Assembly: GCF_016863535.1 (NCBI RefSeq)
Contig: NZ_BOPB01000016.1
Location: 95,402 to 159,401, forward strand
Direction of reading: 5' to 3'
Length of the DNA: 64,000 nucleotides
Source of the DNA: Micromonospora lutea
GTDB lineage: Bacteria; Actinomycetota; Actinomycetes; Mycobacteriales; Micromonosporaceae
The translations under genes and the position numbers were made by a program. This document shows, piece by piece, positions 16,287 through 25,240 of the stretch. A model generated the notes under the pieces. It was not told the origin of the DNA, did no database searches, and saw nothing but the letters and a program-made list of their open reading frames with translations. Position 1 is the first letter of the stretch. Each line of letters opens with the position of its first letter.

Positions 16287-17489
16287 ATGTCCGATGACCC
16301 ACCTGCCTCGGTCGACGTCTGCATAGTCGGTGGTTGTGGCCGGGTGGGCCTGCCACTGGGCATCGCCTTTGCCACCCGCGGGCTGTCCGTCGTGTTGTAC
16401 GACATCAACGCCGATGCCGTCGCGGGTGTCAACGCGGCGACCCTGCCCTTCGCCGAGCCCGGCGCGGCCGCTCCGCTGGCCGAGGCGGTGGCCGCCGGGC
16501 GGCTGCGCGCCACCACCGACCCGGCCTCCGTCGGTGCCTCGGAACATCTGATCGTCGTGGTCGGTACGCCGGTCGACGAGCACCTCAACCCGGATCTCGG
16601 TGCGGTGCCCCGCGCGTTGGAACGCTGCGCGGAGCACCTTCGTGACGGTCAACTGATCGTGCTGCGCAGCACCGTCTATCCCGGGGTCACCGCGCTGACC
16701 GAGAAACTGCTGGCCGGCAAGGGCCTGCGTACGGACGTGGCATTCTGCCCGGAACGGATCGCCGAGGGCCGGGCGATGACCGAGTTGTTCACGTTGCCGC
16801 AGATCGTCGCCGCCCGGACCCCGGAGGCGCTGACGCGGGCGGAGAAGTTGTTCCGGCACCTGACCGACCAGATCGTCCCGCTCGAACCCGAGGAGGCCGA
16901 GCTGGCGAAGCTGTTCACCAACACCTGGCGGTACATCAAGTTCGCCACCGCGAACCAGTTCTGGATGATGGCCAACGACTTCGGGTTGGACTTCGCCCGG
17001 ATCCGGCACGCCGTGGCGTACGACTACCCGCGCGCCGCGGACCTGCCGATGCCGGGTTTCGCGGCCGGGCCGTGCCTGTTCAAGGACACCATGCAGCTGG
17101 CCGCGTTCAACCGGAACAACTTCGTGCTCGGGCACTCGGCGATGCTGATCAACGAAGGGTTGCCGCTGTACCTGGTGTCCCGCCTGGAGGACCGGTTCGA
17201 CCTGGCCGACTCGACGGTGGGGATTCTCGGCATGGCCTTCAAGGGCGGCAGCGACGACCCCCGGGAGAGCCTGGCGTACAAGCTCCGCAAGATCCTGGCG
17301 TTGAAGACGCGGGAGACGTTGTGCACCGACCCGTACGTGCCCGACGAGCGTCTCGTCGACCTCGATGAGGTGCTGCGTCGGGCGGATCTGCTGGTCATCG
17401 CCGCACCGCACGAGCAGTACGCCCGCCTCGACACCGACAAACCGGTGATCGACATGTGGGGGCTGACTGGGCAGGGGGTGCGGGTGTGA
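16287..17489 (+). CDS. Nucleotide-sugar dehydrogenase (UDP-Glc/ManNAc DH family)
   Basis: 400 residues. It oxidises the C6 hydroxyl of a nucleotide sugar to a uronate using NAD. The Rossmann motif VCIVGGCGRVGLPLG is at the N-terminus, followed by VVVGTPVDEHLNPD, the middle-domain RSTVYPGVT and CPERIAEGRA, the catalytic Cys in FAAGPCLFKDT, and the C-terminal UDP-binding domain (LGMAFKGGSDDPRES). The GPCLFKD form resembles WecC-type enzymes more than UDP-glucose dehydrogenase; the substrate is not certain. ATG 16287 follows GGGAG (16274-16278). The next gene overlaps by GTGA. Confidence 0.85.
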   Translation: MSDDPPASVDVCIVGGCGRVGLPLGIAFATRGLSVVLYDINADAVAGVNAATLPFAEPGAAAPLAEAVAAGRLRATTDPASVGASEHLIVVVGTPVDEHLNPDLGAVPRALERCAEHLRDGQLIVLRSTVYPGVTALTEKLLAGKGLRTDVAFCPERIAEGRAMTELFTLPQIVAARTPEALTRAEKLFRHLTDQIVPLEPEEAELAKLFTNTWRYIKFATANQFWMMANDFGLDFARIRHAVAYDYPRAADLPMPGFAAGPCLFKDTMQLAAFNRNNFVLGHSAMLINEGLPLYLVSRLEDRFDLADSTVGILGMAFKGGSDDPRESLAYKLRKILALKTRETLCTDPYVPDERLVDLDEVLRRADLLVIAAPHEQYARLDTDKPVIDMWGLTGQGVRV

Positions 17490-18265
17490 ACCCCCGGGTC
17501 TCGGTGATCGTGCCGGTCTACAACGAGGGCGAGGCGATCGTCCGCTGCCTGGAGCGGATGCTGCGCGAGATGCTGCTGCCCGCCGAGGTGCTGATCGTGC
17601 ACGACATGCCGGAGGACACCACGGTCCCGTACGTCGAACGGATCGCGCGTACCGATCCGAGGGTCCGGGCGGTGCTCAACACCTACGGCCGGGGTCCGGC
17701 CAACGCGATCCGGTTCGGCATCGACGCGGCGCTGGCACCGGTCGCGGTGGTGACGATGGCCGACGGATGTGACGATCCCCGCCAGATCGACGAACTGGCC
17801 CGGTTGGTGGACCGGGGGGTGGTGGTCGCCGCGGCCTCCCGCTACATGCCGGGTGGCCAGCAGGTCGGCGGGCCGAGGCTGAAGCGGATGATGTCGCGCT
17901 GGGCGGGCCGCAGCCTCTACACCTTCGCCCGGGTGGGTACCCGCGACGCCACCAACAGCTTCAAGGCGTACGACACGGCTTTCGTCCGGGAGGTCGGCAT
18001 CGAGTCCCGGACGGGCTTCGAGATCGGGCTGGAACTGACCGCGAAGGCTACCCGGCTGCGCCTGCCGGTGGCCGAGATCCCGACCATCTGGCTGGACCGG
18101 CCGCTCGGCGAGTCCCACTTCGACCTGGGCCGCTTCCTCCCCGGCTACCTGCGCTGGTACCTGTTCGCCTACGGTCGACGGCTGAGCCGGGAGAAGCTGA
18201 CCGCCCGGGTGCGGACGCCGGCCGTGCCGGTTCCGCGTGGCACCGAGTACGAGAAGACGGCATAG
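17486..18265 (+). CDS. Family 2 glycosyltransferase (dolichyl-phosphate-sugar synthase-like)
   Basis: 259 residues. The GT-A fold starts directly with VSVIVPVYNEGEAI. The usual DxD region reads MADGCDDPRQID. A C-terminal amphipathic segment (GRFLPGYLRWYLFAYGRR) could touch the membrane, but there is no true transmembrane domain. It resembles polyprenyl-phosphate mannose/glucose synthases. It is coupled to the sugar dehydrogenase before it and lies 8 nt from the epimerase after it, so it probably transfers the sugar that those two enzymes make. Confidence 0.8.
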   Translation: MNPRVSVIVPVYNEGEAIVRCLERMLREMLLPAEVLIVHDMPEDTTVPYVERIARTDPRVRAVLNTYGRGPANAIRFGIDAALAPVAVVTMADGCDDPRQIDELARLVDRGVVVAAASRYMPGGQQVGGPRLKRMMSRWAGRSLYTFARVGTRDATNSFKAYDTAFVREVGIESRTGFEIGLELTAKATRLRLPVAEIPTIWLDRPLGESHFDLGRFLPGYLRWYLFAYGRRLSREKLTARVRTPAVPVPRGTEYEKTA

Positions 18266-18273
18266 GAGCGTAC

Positions 18274-19299
18274 GTGGCGAAGGTCCTGGTAACTGGTTCG
18301 GCCGGCTTCATCGGCGGCTATGTCGTCGCGGAGTTGCTGGAGCGGGGCCACGAGGTGGTGGGTGTCGACAACTTCTCGAAGTACGGCCCGGTCTCCCACA
18401 GCCACGAGGGGCACCCCCGGTTCCGGTTCGTCGAGGGCGACGCCCGCGACACCGATCTGCTGACCGAACTGCTCGACGGCTGCGACCACCTGGTCGCCGG
18501 TGCCGCGATGATCGGGGGGATCTCCTACTTCCACGCGTACGCCTACGACCTGCTCGCCACCAATGAGCGGATCATGGCGGCGACCTGCGACGCGGCGATC
18601 CGGGCGCACCGCGACGGTCGACTGTCCAAGGTCACCTATCTCTCCTCCTCGATGGTGTTCGAGTCGACCGAGCACTGGCCCAGTCGGGAGGGCGACGAGC
18701 GGCGTGTCCCGCCGCCGCTGTCCTCGTACGGTTTCCAGAAGCTGGCCGTGGAGTACTACGCCCGGGCGGCCTGGGACCAGTACGGGCTGCCCTACACGAT
18801 CGTGCGGCCGTTCAACTGCGTCGGTGTGGGGGAGGGGCGGGCGCTGGGTCAGGCCGAGGTGCTCTCCGGCAACGTCAAGCTGGCCATGTCGCACGTGGTG
18901 CCCGACCTGGTGCAGAAGATCGTCAAGGGGCAGGATCCGCTGCACATCCTCGGCGAGGGTGACCAGGTGCGGCACTACACCTACGGCGGCGACCTGGCCC
19001 GGGGCATCGCGCTGGCCATCGAGCACCCGGCGGCCCGCAACGAGGACTTCAACCTCTCCACCGCCGAGTCGACCACCGTGCTGGAGCTGGCGGAGCTGAT
19101 CTGGCGCAAGATCAAGGGACCGGACGTGCCGTTCCGGCATGTCAGCGACGAACCCTTCCAGTACGACGTCCGCAAGCGCGTACCGGACACCACCAAGGCC
19201 GCCGAGGTGCTCGGCTTCACCGCCACCACGTCCCTGGACGAGATGCTCGACGAGGTCATTCCCTGGGTGACCCGAGCGGTCGCCGAGGGCCGCCTCTAG
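18274..19299 (+). CDS. NAD-dependent sugar epimerase/dehydratase
   Basis: 341 residues, extended short-chain dehydrogenase family. Glycine motif VTGSAGFIGGYV, acidic NAD contact VDNFS, catalytic Ser region YLSSSMVFE and the YxxxK pair in SYGFQKLAVEYY. The C-terminal substrate domain has VRPFNCVGVGE and RHYTYGGDLARG. The substrate is probably a UDP- or GDP-sugar. GTG start after GGAG. Last gene of the three-gene sugar operon. Confidence 0.83.
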   Translation: MAKVLVTGSAGFIGGYVVAELLERGHEVVGVDNFSKYGPVSHSHEGHPRFRFVEGDARDTDLLTELLDGCDHLVAGAAMIGGISYFHAYAYDLLATNERIMAATCDAAIRAHRDGRLSKVTYLSSSMVFESTEHWPSREGDERRVPPPLSSYGFQKLAVEYYARAAWDQYGLPYTIVRPFNCVGVGEGRALGQAEVLSGNVKLAMSHVVPDLVQKIVKGQDPLHILGEGDQVRHYTYGGDLARGIALAIEHPAARNEDFNLSTAESTTVLELAELIWRKIKGPDVPFRHVSDEPFQYDVRKRVPDTTKAAEVLGFTATTSLDEMLDEVIPWVTRAVAEGRL

Positions 19300-19323
19300 G
19301 GCGATCCCGATCGGATTCATTAA

Positions 19324-19391
19324 CATACGGCTTGCTGTATGAACTTGCAGATCGAGGTGTGTGCCTGTTAGCCTTCTCTGCATAGTCATGC
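19324..19391 (+). promoter_or_regulatory. argC promoter with candidate ArgR boxes
   Basis: TTGCAG (19345-19350) and TAGCCT (19369-19374), 18 nt apart, make a plausible promoter starting near 19381. TGCATAGTCATGC (19379-19391) contains the palindrome GCAT-N4-ATGC over the start point and resembles actinobacterial ARG boxes. A second inverted repeat, CATAC-N8-GTATG (19324-19341), lies just upstream of the -35. ArgR is encoded in the same operon, so feedback repression by arginine is expected. The pairing of sites with ArgR is inference. Confidence 0.6.
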
Positions 19392-19401
19392 GGAGGTGGG
19401 T

Positions 19402-20403
19402 ATGGGGATTCGGGCTGCGGTTGCCGGGGCGAGTGGATACGCCGGTGGCGAACTGCTCCGCCTGCTCGCCGGACATCCCGAGTTCGACCTGGTCGTCGCC
19501 ACCGCGCACAGCCAGGCCGGGCAACGGCTCGACGCCGTCCACCCGCACCTGACCGGCCTGGACGTGACCTTCGGTGAGACCAGGCCGGAGGTGCTGGCCG
19601 AGGCCGATCTGGTCTTCCTCGCCCTGCCGCACGGCGAGTCGGCGGCCATCGCCGCGCAGCTGCCCGCCGGTGTGCGGATCGTGGACCTGGGGGCGGACCA
19701 CCGGCTCGCCGACGCCGACGCCTGGGCCCGCTACTACGGCGGCCGGCACGCCGGCACGTGGACCTACGGCCTGCCCGAACTGCCCGGCCAGCGCGAGCGG
19801 ATCGCCGCCGCCGACCGGGTGGCCAACACCGGCTGCTACGCGGCGACGATCACGCTCGCGCTGGCCCCGCTGATCGCCGCCGGCGTCGCCCAGCCCGACG
19901 ACGTGGTGGTCGTCGCCGCGTCCGGCACCTCGGGCGCGGGCCGGGGCGCCAAGGCCCACCTGCTGGCCAGCGAGGTGATGGGCGACCTGTCGCCCTACAA
20001 GGTGGGCGCGCACCAGCACGTACCGGAGATCAAGCAGGCCACCGGGGCGACCGGGCTGTCGTTCACTCCGGTGCTGGCGCCGATGCCGCGCGGCATCCTG
20101 GCCACGGTCACCGCGCTGCCGACCGGCGCGGCCGACCCGCGTGCGGTGCTGGCCCAGGCGTACGCGGACGCACCGTTCGTGCATCTGCTGCCCGAGGGGC
20201 GGTGGCCGCACACGGCAGCCACGCTGGGCGGCAACTCCTGCCACCTGCAGGCCGGCGTCGATGTCGACTCCGGTCGGCTGATCGTGGTCGCCGCGCTGGA
20301 CAACCTCGGCAAGGGCGCCGCCGGTCAGGCGGTGCAGAACGCCAACCTGATGTTCGGTCTGCCCGAAACCACGGGCCTGTCCGTGTGGGGGACCGCGCCA
20401 TGA
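19402..20403 (+). CDS. argC: N-acetyl-gamma-glutamyl-phosphate reductase
   Basis: 333 residues. NADPH-dependent step 3 of arginine synthesis. N-terminal AAVAGASGYAGGELLRLL binds NADP; the catalytic Cys is in NTGCYAATI; HQHVPEI is in the substrate region. ATG 19402 lies 5 nt after GGAGG (19392-19396) and is preferred over an in-frame GTG at 19396 that overlaps the ribosome-binding site. First gene of the arg operon; argJ overlaps its stop. Confidence 0.95.
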   Translation: MGIRAAVAGASGYAGGELLRLLAGHPEFDLVVATAHSQAGQRLDAVHPHLTGLDVTFGETRPEVLAEADLVFLALPHGESAAIAAQLPAGVRIVDLGADHRLADADAWARYYGGRHAGTWTYGLPELPGQRERIAAADRVANTGCYAATITLALAPLIAAGVAQPDDVVVVAASGTSGAGRGAKAHLLASEVMGDLSPYKVGAHQHVPEIKQATGATGLSFTPVLAPMPRGILATVTALPTGAADPRAVLAQAYADAPFVHLLPEGRWPHTAATLGGNSCHLQAGVDVDSGRLIVVAALDNLGKGAAGQAVQNANLMFGLPETTGLSVWGTAP

Positions 20404-21569
20404 CCGTCACCACACCCCAGGGGTTCCGAGCGGCCGGGGTGGCCGCCGGCCTCAAGAGCAGCGGCGCCTCGGATGTGGCACTGGTGGTCAACGACGGCCC
20501 CGACGCCGGTGTCGCCGGGGTCTTCACCACCAACCGGGTCAAAGCCGCGCCGGTGCTCTGGACCGAGCAGGTCGTCCGTGGCGGCATCGTGCGGGCGGTG
20601 GTGCTCAACTCCGGTGGCGCGAACGCCTGCACCGGCCCGGCCGGCTTCCAGGACACCCACGCCACCGCCGAGCGCACCGCCGCCGAGCTGAACTCGGTCA
20701 ACCCGTACCAGATCGGTGCGGGTGAGGTGGCGGTCTGCTCCACCGGCCTGATCGGCGTGCGGCTGCCGATGCCCGCTCTGCTCGCCGGTGTGGGCGCTGC
20801 CGCGCGGGAGCTCTCCGGGGAGGGCGGGCCGGCCGCCGCCGAGGCGATCATGACGACGGACACCCGGCCGAAGACCACCGTCGTCTCCGGTGCCGGCTGG
20901 AGCGTCGGCGGCATGGCCAAGGGCGCCGGCATGCTGGCCCCGGGCATGGCGACCATGCTCTCGGTCCTGACCACCGATGCGGTGGCCGGGCCGGAGACCC
21001 TCGACGCGGCGCTGCGAGCGGCCACCCGGGTCACCTTCGACCGGGTCGACTCCGACGGTTGCATGTCGACGAACGACACGGTGCTGCTGCTGGCCAGCGG
21101 TGCCTCGGGAGTCGCGCCGAGTGCGGCGGAGCTGGCCTCGGCGGTCACCGCCGCCTGCCACGACCTGGCCCAGCAGCTGATCGCCGACGCCGAGGGCGCC
21201 ACCAAGCAGGTCGCCATCGAGGTCGTCGGCAGCGCCGACGAGGACGAGGCGGTCGAGGTCGGTCGGGCGGTGGCCCGCAACAACCTGGTCAAGACCGCGC
21301 TGTTCGGCAACGATCCGAACTGGGGTCGGATCCTCGCCGCGGTCGGTACCACCTCCGCAGCGTTCGAGCCGGACGCCGTCGACGTGGCGGTCAACGGCAT
21401 CTGGGTCTGCCGGGCCGGCGCGGCCGCCGAGGACCGCTCAAAGGTGGATCTCTCCGGCCGGGACGTCACCATCCGGATCGACCTGCATGCCGGCGTCGCC
21501 CAGGCGACGGTCTGGACCAACGACCTGTCGCACGGCTACGTGCACGAGAACTCGGCCTACTCGACATGA
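20400..21569 (+). CDS. argJ: Glutamate N-acetyltransferase / ornithine acetyltransferase
   Basis: 389 residues. ArgJ recycles the acetyl group from N-acetylornithine to glutamate. The self-cleavage site is present in KGAGMLAPGMATMLSVLTTD: cleavage occurs between Ala and Thr, leaving Thr as the nucleophile of the beta chain. NSGGANACTG and GNDPNWGRI are further family motifs. Whether it is also able to use acetyl-CoA (bifunctional) cannot be told. ATGA overlaps on both sides. Confidence 0.95.
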   Translation: MTVTTPQGFRAAGVAAGLKSSGASDVALVVNDGPDAGVAGVFTTNRVKAAPVLWTEQVVRGGIVRAVVLNSGGANACTGPAGFQDTHATAERTAAELNSVNPYQIGAGEVAVCSTGLIGVRLPMPALLAGVGAAARELSGEGGPAAAEAIMTTDTRPKTTVVSGAGWSVGGMAKGAGMLAPGMATMLSVLTTDAVAGPETLDAALRAATRVTFDRVDSDGCMSTNDTVLLLASGASGVAPSAAELASAVTAACHDLAQQLIADAEGATKQVAIEVVGSADEDEAVEVGRAVARNNLVKTALFGNDPNWGRILAAVGTTSAAFEPDAVDVAVNGIWVCRAGAAAEDRSKVDLSGRDVTIRIDLHAGVAQATVWTNDLSHGYVHENSAYST

Positions 21570-22447
21570 CATCCGACGTCACCAGCGCCCAGGCCAAGGC
21601 CGCCACGCTGATCGAGGCACTGCCGTGGCTGGCCCGCTTCTCCGGCTCGACCGTGGTGATCAAGTACGGCGGTAATGCCATGGTCGACCCGGAGTTGCAG
21701 CGGGCCTTCGCCGCCGACATGGTGTTCATGCGCTACGTCGGACTCAAGCCGGTGGTGGTGCACGGCGGCGGACCGCAGATCTCGGCCATGCTCGGCCGGC
21801 TGGGCATCGACAGCGAGTTCCGGGGCGGCCTTCGGGTGACCACCCCGGAGGCGATGGACGTGGTCCGGATGGTGCTGGTCGGTCAGGTCGGTCGGGAGCT
21901 GGTCGGGCTGATCAACGCACACGGCCCGTTCGCGGTCGGTCTCTCCGGGGAGGACGCCGGGCTGTTCACGGCGGTGCGGCGGCCCGCGTACGTCGACGGG
22001 CAGCCGGTCGACGTCGGTCAGGTCGGCGACGTCGAGTCGGTGGATGTCTCGGCGGTGGACGACCTGATCGCGGCCGGCCGGATCCCGGTGATCTCCACCG
22101 TGGCGCCGGACGCGGACGGGGTGCTGCACAACCTGAACGCCGACACCGCCGCCGCAGCGCTCGCGGTCGCCCTGCGGGCCCGCAAGCTGGTCGTGCTCAC
22201 CGACGTGCCCGGCCTGTACGCCGACTGGCCCGACCGGTCCAGCCTGGTCAGCGAGATCAACACCGACGGGTTGGCGAAGCTGCTGCCGTCACTGGAATCC
22301 GGCATGGTGCCGAAAATGGAGGCGTGCCTGCGAGCCGTCACCGGTGGGGTGCCGGCCGCGCACGTCGTGGACGGTCGGGTCGCCCATTCCACCCTGCTGG
22401 AAGTGTTCACCTCGGAAGGCTTCGGAACGATGGTGGTCCCCTCATGA
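21566..22447 (+). CDS. argB: Acetylglutamate kinase
   Basis: 293 residues. It phosphorylates N-acetylglutamate. VVIKYGGNAM and VVVHGGGPQIS form the nucleotide and phosphate loops, NLNADTAAAALA and LVVLTDVPGLY complete the amino-acid-kinase fold. The N-terminal about 25 residues correspond to the helix found in arginine-inhibited forms of the enzyme, so feedback inhibition is likely. Confidence 0.95.
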   Translation: MTSDVTSAQAKAATLIEALPWLARFSGSTVVIKYGGNAMVDPELQRAFAADMVFMRYVGLKPVVVHGGGPQISAMLGRLGIDSEFRGGLRVTTPEAMDVVRMVLVGQVGRELVGLINAHGPFAVGLSGEDAGLFTAVRRPAYVDGQPVDVGQVGDVESVDVSAVDDLIAAGRIPVISTVAPDADGVLHNLNADTAAAALAVALRARKLVVLTDVPGLYADWPDRSSLVSEINTDGLAKLLPSLESGMVPKMEACLRAVTGGVPAAHVVDGRVAHSTLLEVFTSEGFGTMVVPS

Positions 22448-23694
22448 GCGCTCTGGTCAGCCGGTGGCGGCAGGCGATGATGGACAACTACGGCACGCCG
22501 ACGCTGGCGTTGGTGTCCGGTGCCGGCGCCGTCGTGGTCGACGAGGCCGGCCGGGAGTACGTCGACCTGCTCGGTGGCATCGCGGTCAACTCTCTCGGCC
22601 ATGCCCACCCGGCGGTGGTGGCGGCCGTGTCGAAGCAGGTCGCCACCCTCGGCCACGTCTCCAATCTGTACATTTCCGAACCGCCGGTGGCGCTGGCCGA
22701 GTTGCTGCTGGCGCTCGCCGGTCGGCCGGGGCGGGTGTTCTTCGCGAACTCCGGCGCCGAGGCCAACGAGGCGGCGTTCAAACTCTCCCGGTGCACCGGC
22801 CGAACCCAGGTGGTCTCCACGGTCGGCGGCTTCCACGGCCGCACCATGGGCGCACTGGCGCTGACCGGGCAACCGAGCAAGGCCGACCCGTTCCGTCCCC
22901 TGCCGGGCGAGGTCACCCACGTCCCGTACGGTGACGTCGCCGCCCTGGCCGATGCGGTGACCGACGCCACCGCCATGGTGATCCTGGAGCCGATCCAGGG
23001 TGAGAACGGCGTGGTGGTCCCACCCGCCGGCTACCTCGCCGAGGCCCGGCGGATCACCGCCCGGCACGGTGCCCTGCTCGTGCTCGACGAGGTGCAGACC
23101 GGGGTCGGCCGGACCGGGCACTGGTTCGCCCATCAGGCCGACGGCATCGAACCGGACGTGGTGACCCTGGCCAAAGGGCTCGGCGGTGGGCTGCCCATCG
23201 GTGCCACCCTGGCCTTCGGGCCGGCCGCCGACCTGCTCGGCCCCGGCTCGCACGGCAGCACCTTCGGCGGCAACCCGATCAGCTGCGCGGCGGCCCTGGC
23301 GGTGATCTCCACCATCGCCAGCGAAGGGCTGCTCGACCACGTCAAACGGATCGGGGAGCGGCTGCGTCGGGGGATCGAGTCGCTCGGTCACCCCCTGGTC
23401 GGCGAGGTACGCGGCGCGGGCCTGCTGCTCGGCATCACCCTGACCGCACCGGTCTCCGCCGCCCTCGCCGGGGTGCTGCGCGACGCCGGCTTCCTGGTCA
23501 ACCCGATCCAGCCCGACGTGATCCGCCTGGCGCCACCGCTGATCCTCACCACCAACCAGGCCGACGCCTTCCTGGCGGCGCTGCCAGCCGCCCTGACCGC
23601 GTCGACGAACGCCCCTGATCCTGTTGTCCAGGAAGCGCCGTCGCCCAGCACGATCCCGACCCCCGCTCCGACGCCGACGGAGGCTTCCGCATGA
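22444..23694 (+). CDS. argD: Acetylornithine aminotransferase
   Basis: 416 residues, class III PLP aminotransferase. NSGAEANEAAFKLSR, VILEPIQGENGVV, LLVLDEVQTGVGRTG and the PLP lysine in TLAKGLGGGLPIGA are all present. About 30 residues at the C-terminus, rich in Pro, Thr and Ala, extend beyond the usual fold. It converts N-acetylglutamate semialdehyde to N-acetylornithine. Start and stop overlap the neighbours by four bases. Confidence 0.95.
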   Translation: MSALVSRWRQAMMDNYGTPTLALVSGAGAVVVDEAGREYVDLLGGIAVNSLGHAHPAVVAAVSKQVATLGHVSNLYISEPPVALAELLLALAGRPGRVFFANSGAEANEAAFKLSRCTGRTQVVSTVGGFHGRTMGALALTGQPSKADPFRPLPGEVTHVPYGDVAALADAVTDATAMVILEPIQGENGVVVPPAGYLAEARRITARHGALLVLDEVQTGVGRTGHWFAHQADGIEPDVVTLAKGLGGGLPIGATLAFGPAADLLGPGSHGSTFGGNPISCAAALAVISTIASEGLLDHVKRIGERLRRGIESLGHPLVGEVRGAGLLLGITLTAPVSAALAGVLRDAGFLVNPIQPDVIRLAPPLILTTNQADAFLAALPAALTASTNAPDPVVQEAPSPSTIPTPAPTPTEASA

Positions 23695-24623
23695 CCCGGC
23701 ACTTCCTGCGCGACGACGACCTGTCACCGGCCGAGCAGGCCGCAGTGCTGGACCTGGCCCTCCGGATGAAGGCGGACCGTTTCGCGTTCACCCCGCTGGC
23801 CGGACCCCGCTCGGTGGCGGTGCTCTTCGACAAGCAGAGCCTGCGTACCCGGATCTCCTTCGACGCCGGCATCGCCGAACTCGGTGGTCACCCACTGGTG
23901 GTGGACACCCAGGTGACCCACTTCGGCCGGGGCGAGTCGCTCGGCGACGCCGGCCGGGTGCTGTCCCGGTACGTGGCCGCGATCGTGTTGCGTACCCACG
24001 GCGACGACCGCATCGCGGAGGTGGCCGCCGGCGCGACCGTGCCGGTGATCAACGCGTTGACCGACGGGTACCACCCCTGCCAGTTGCTCGCCGACCTGCT
24101 CACCGTCCGTCAGTGGTGCGGCGGCACCGAGGGACGGACGCTGGCCTACGTCGGGGACGCGGCGAACAACATGTCCCACTCGTACCTGCTGGCCGGCGCG
24201 ACCGCCGGGATGCACGTGCGGGTCGCCGGTCCGGCCGGCTTCCTTCCCGACCCGGACGTGGTGGCCCGCGCCGAGGCGATCGCCGCCGGCACCGGCGGTT
24301 CGGTCCGGGCGCTCACCGACCCGGTCGCCGCCGTCCGCGACGCCGACGTGGTCGCCACCGACACCTGGACGTCGATGGGGCAGGAGGACGACGGGCTGGA
24401 CCGCACCACCCCGTTCCTGCCGTACCAGGTCAACAAGGCGCTGCTGGAGCATGCCGGGCCGGCGGCCATCGTGTTGCACTGCCTGCCGGCGCATCGCGGC
24501 GAGGAGATCACCGACGAGGTGCTCGACGGCCCGCGCAGCGCCGTGTTCGACCAGGCGGAGAATCGGCTGCACGCCCAGAAGGCGCTGCTCACCTTCCTCC
24601 TGACGGAGGAGGAGAAGCGGTGA
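23691..24623 (+). CDS. argF: Ornithine carbamoyltransferase
   Basis: 310 residues. It carbamoylates ornithine to citrulline. The carbamoyl-phosphate loop is SLRTRISF, with HPCQ following at DGYHPCQLLADL; ornithine-binding residues lie in DTWTSMGQE and the C-terminal HCLPAHRGEEI is typical of OTCases and not of aspartate carbamoyltransferase. The GATAG insertion seen in the middle is unremarkable. Confidence 0.95.
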   Translation: MTRHFLRDDDLSPAEQAAVLDLALRMKADRFAFTPLAGPRSVAVLFDKQSLRTRISFDAGIAELGGHPLVVDTQVTHFGRGESLGDAGRVLSRYVAAIVLRTHGDDRIAEVAAGATVPVINALTDGYHPCQLLADLLTVRQWCGGTEGRTLAYVGDAANNMSHSYLLAGATAGMHVRVAGPAGFLPDPDVVARAEAIAAGTGGSVRALTDPVAAVRDADVVATDTWTSMGQEDDGLDRTTPFLPYQVNKALLEHAGPAAIVLHCLPAHRGEEITDEVLDGPRSAVFDQAENRLHAQKALLTFLLTEEEKR

Positions 24624-24678
24624 GCGCGACGAACGCAGCGCGGCGGCGTCCCACGGCCGGGAACGTTAGGTTGGCTCC

Positions 24679-25194
24679 GTGACCGCACCACTGACCCGTA
24701 GCGCCCGGCACGCCCGCATCGTCGAGTTGATCCGCGAGCGGGCGGTCCGCTCGCAGACCGAACTGGCCGAGCTGCTCGGCGACGAGGGTGTCCAGGTCAC
24801 CCAGGCCACCCTGTCCCGGGACCTCAAGGAACTCGGCGCGGTCACCGCCCGGGGTGGTGACGGCCGGGCCGTCTACGTCATTCCCGAGGACGGCCACCGC
24901 CCGCTGCGCGACGCCGAGGCGGCACCGGCGCGACTGGTGCGGTTGCTGCGTGAGCTGCTCAACGAGGTCGACTCCAGCGGCAACATCGCGGTCCTGCGCA
25001 CCCCGCCGGGCGCCGCACAGTACCTGGCCAGCGCGTTGGATCGGGCGGGCCTGTCGGAGGTCGTCGGCACCATCGCCGGCGACGACACCATTTTCGTCGT
25101 GGCGCGCGCCGCTGACGGTGGCGCCGCGCTCGGTGAACGGCTCGCCGGCTGGGCCCGCCGGGACGACAGCGTCGAAGGGAGCGGTACGCCGTGA
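24679..25194 (+). CDS. argR: Arginine repressor ArgR
   Basis: 171 residues. The N-terminal winged helix (RHARIVELIRERAV, TQATLSRDLKELG) binds DNA; the C-terminal domain (NIAVLRTPPGAAQYLASALD, GTIAGDDTIFVV) binds arginine and makes the hexamer. GTG 24679 is preceded by TAGGTT (24667-24672) with 6 nt between, so argR can probably be transcribed from its own leaderless promoter inside the operon, 55 nt after argF. Confidence 0.95.
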   Translation: MTAPLTRSARHARIVELIRERAVRSQTELAELLGDEGVQVTQATLSRDLKELGAVTARGGDGRAVYVIPEDGHRPLRDAEAAPARLVRLLRELLNEVDSSGNIAVLRTPPGAAQYLASALDRAGLSEVVGTIAGDDTIFVVARAADGGAALGERLAGWARRDDSVEGSGTP

Positions 25195-25240
25195 GCGAGC
25201 TTGTGTCAGACCCGGGTGCCCGGTTGGGGGACGGCTGATC

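Noticed and set aside
18169..20244. 691-codon minus-strand frame opposite the epimerase and argC
   Set aside because: Antisense shadow; no domain and strong plus-strand genes.
25191..25238. 15-codon GTG frame overlapping the argR stop
   Set aside because: No ribosome-binding site of its own and no recognisable product; it may only reflect the argR-argH junction.
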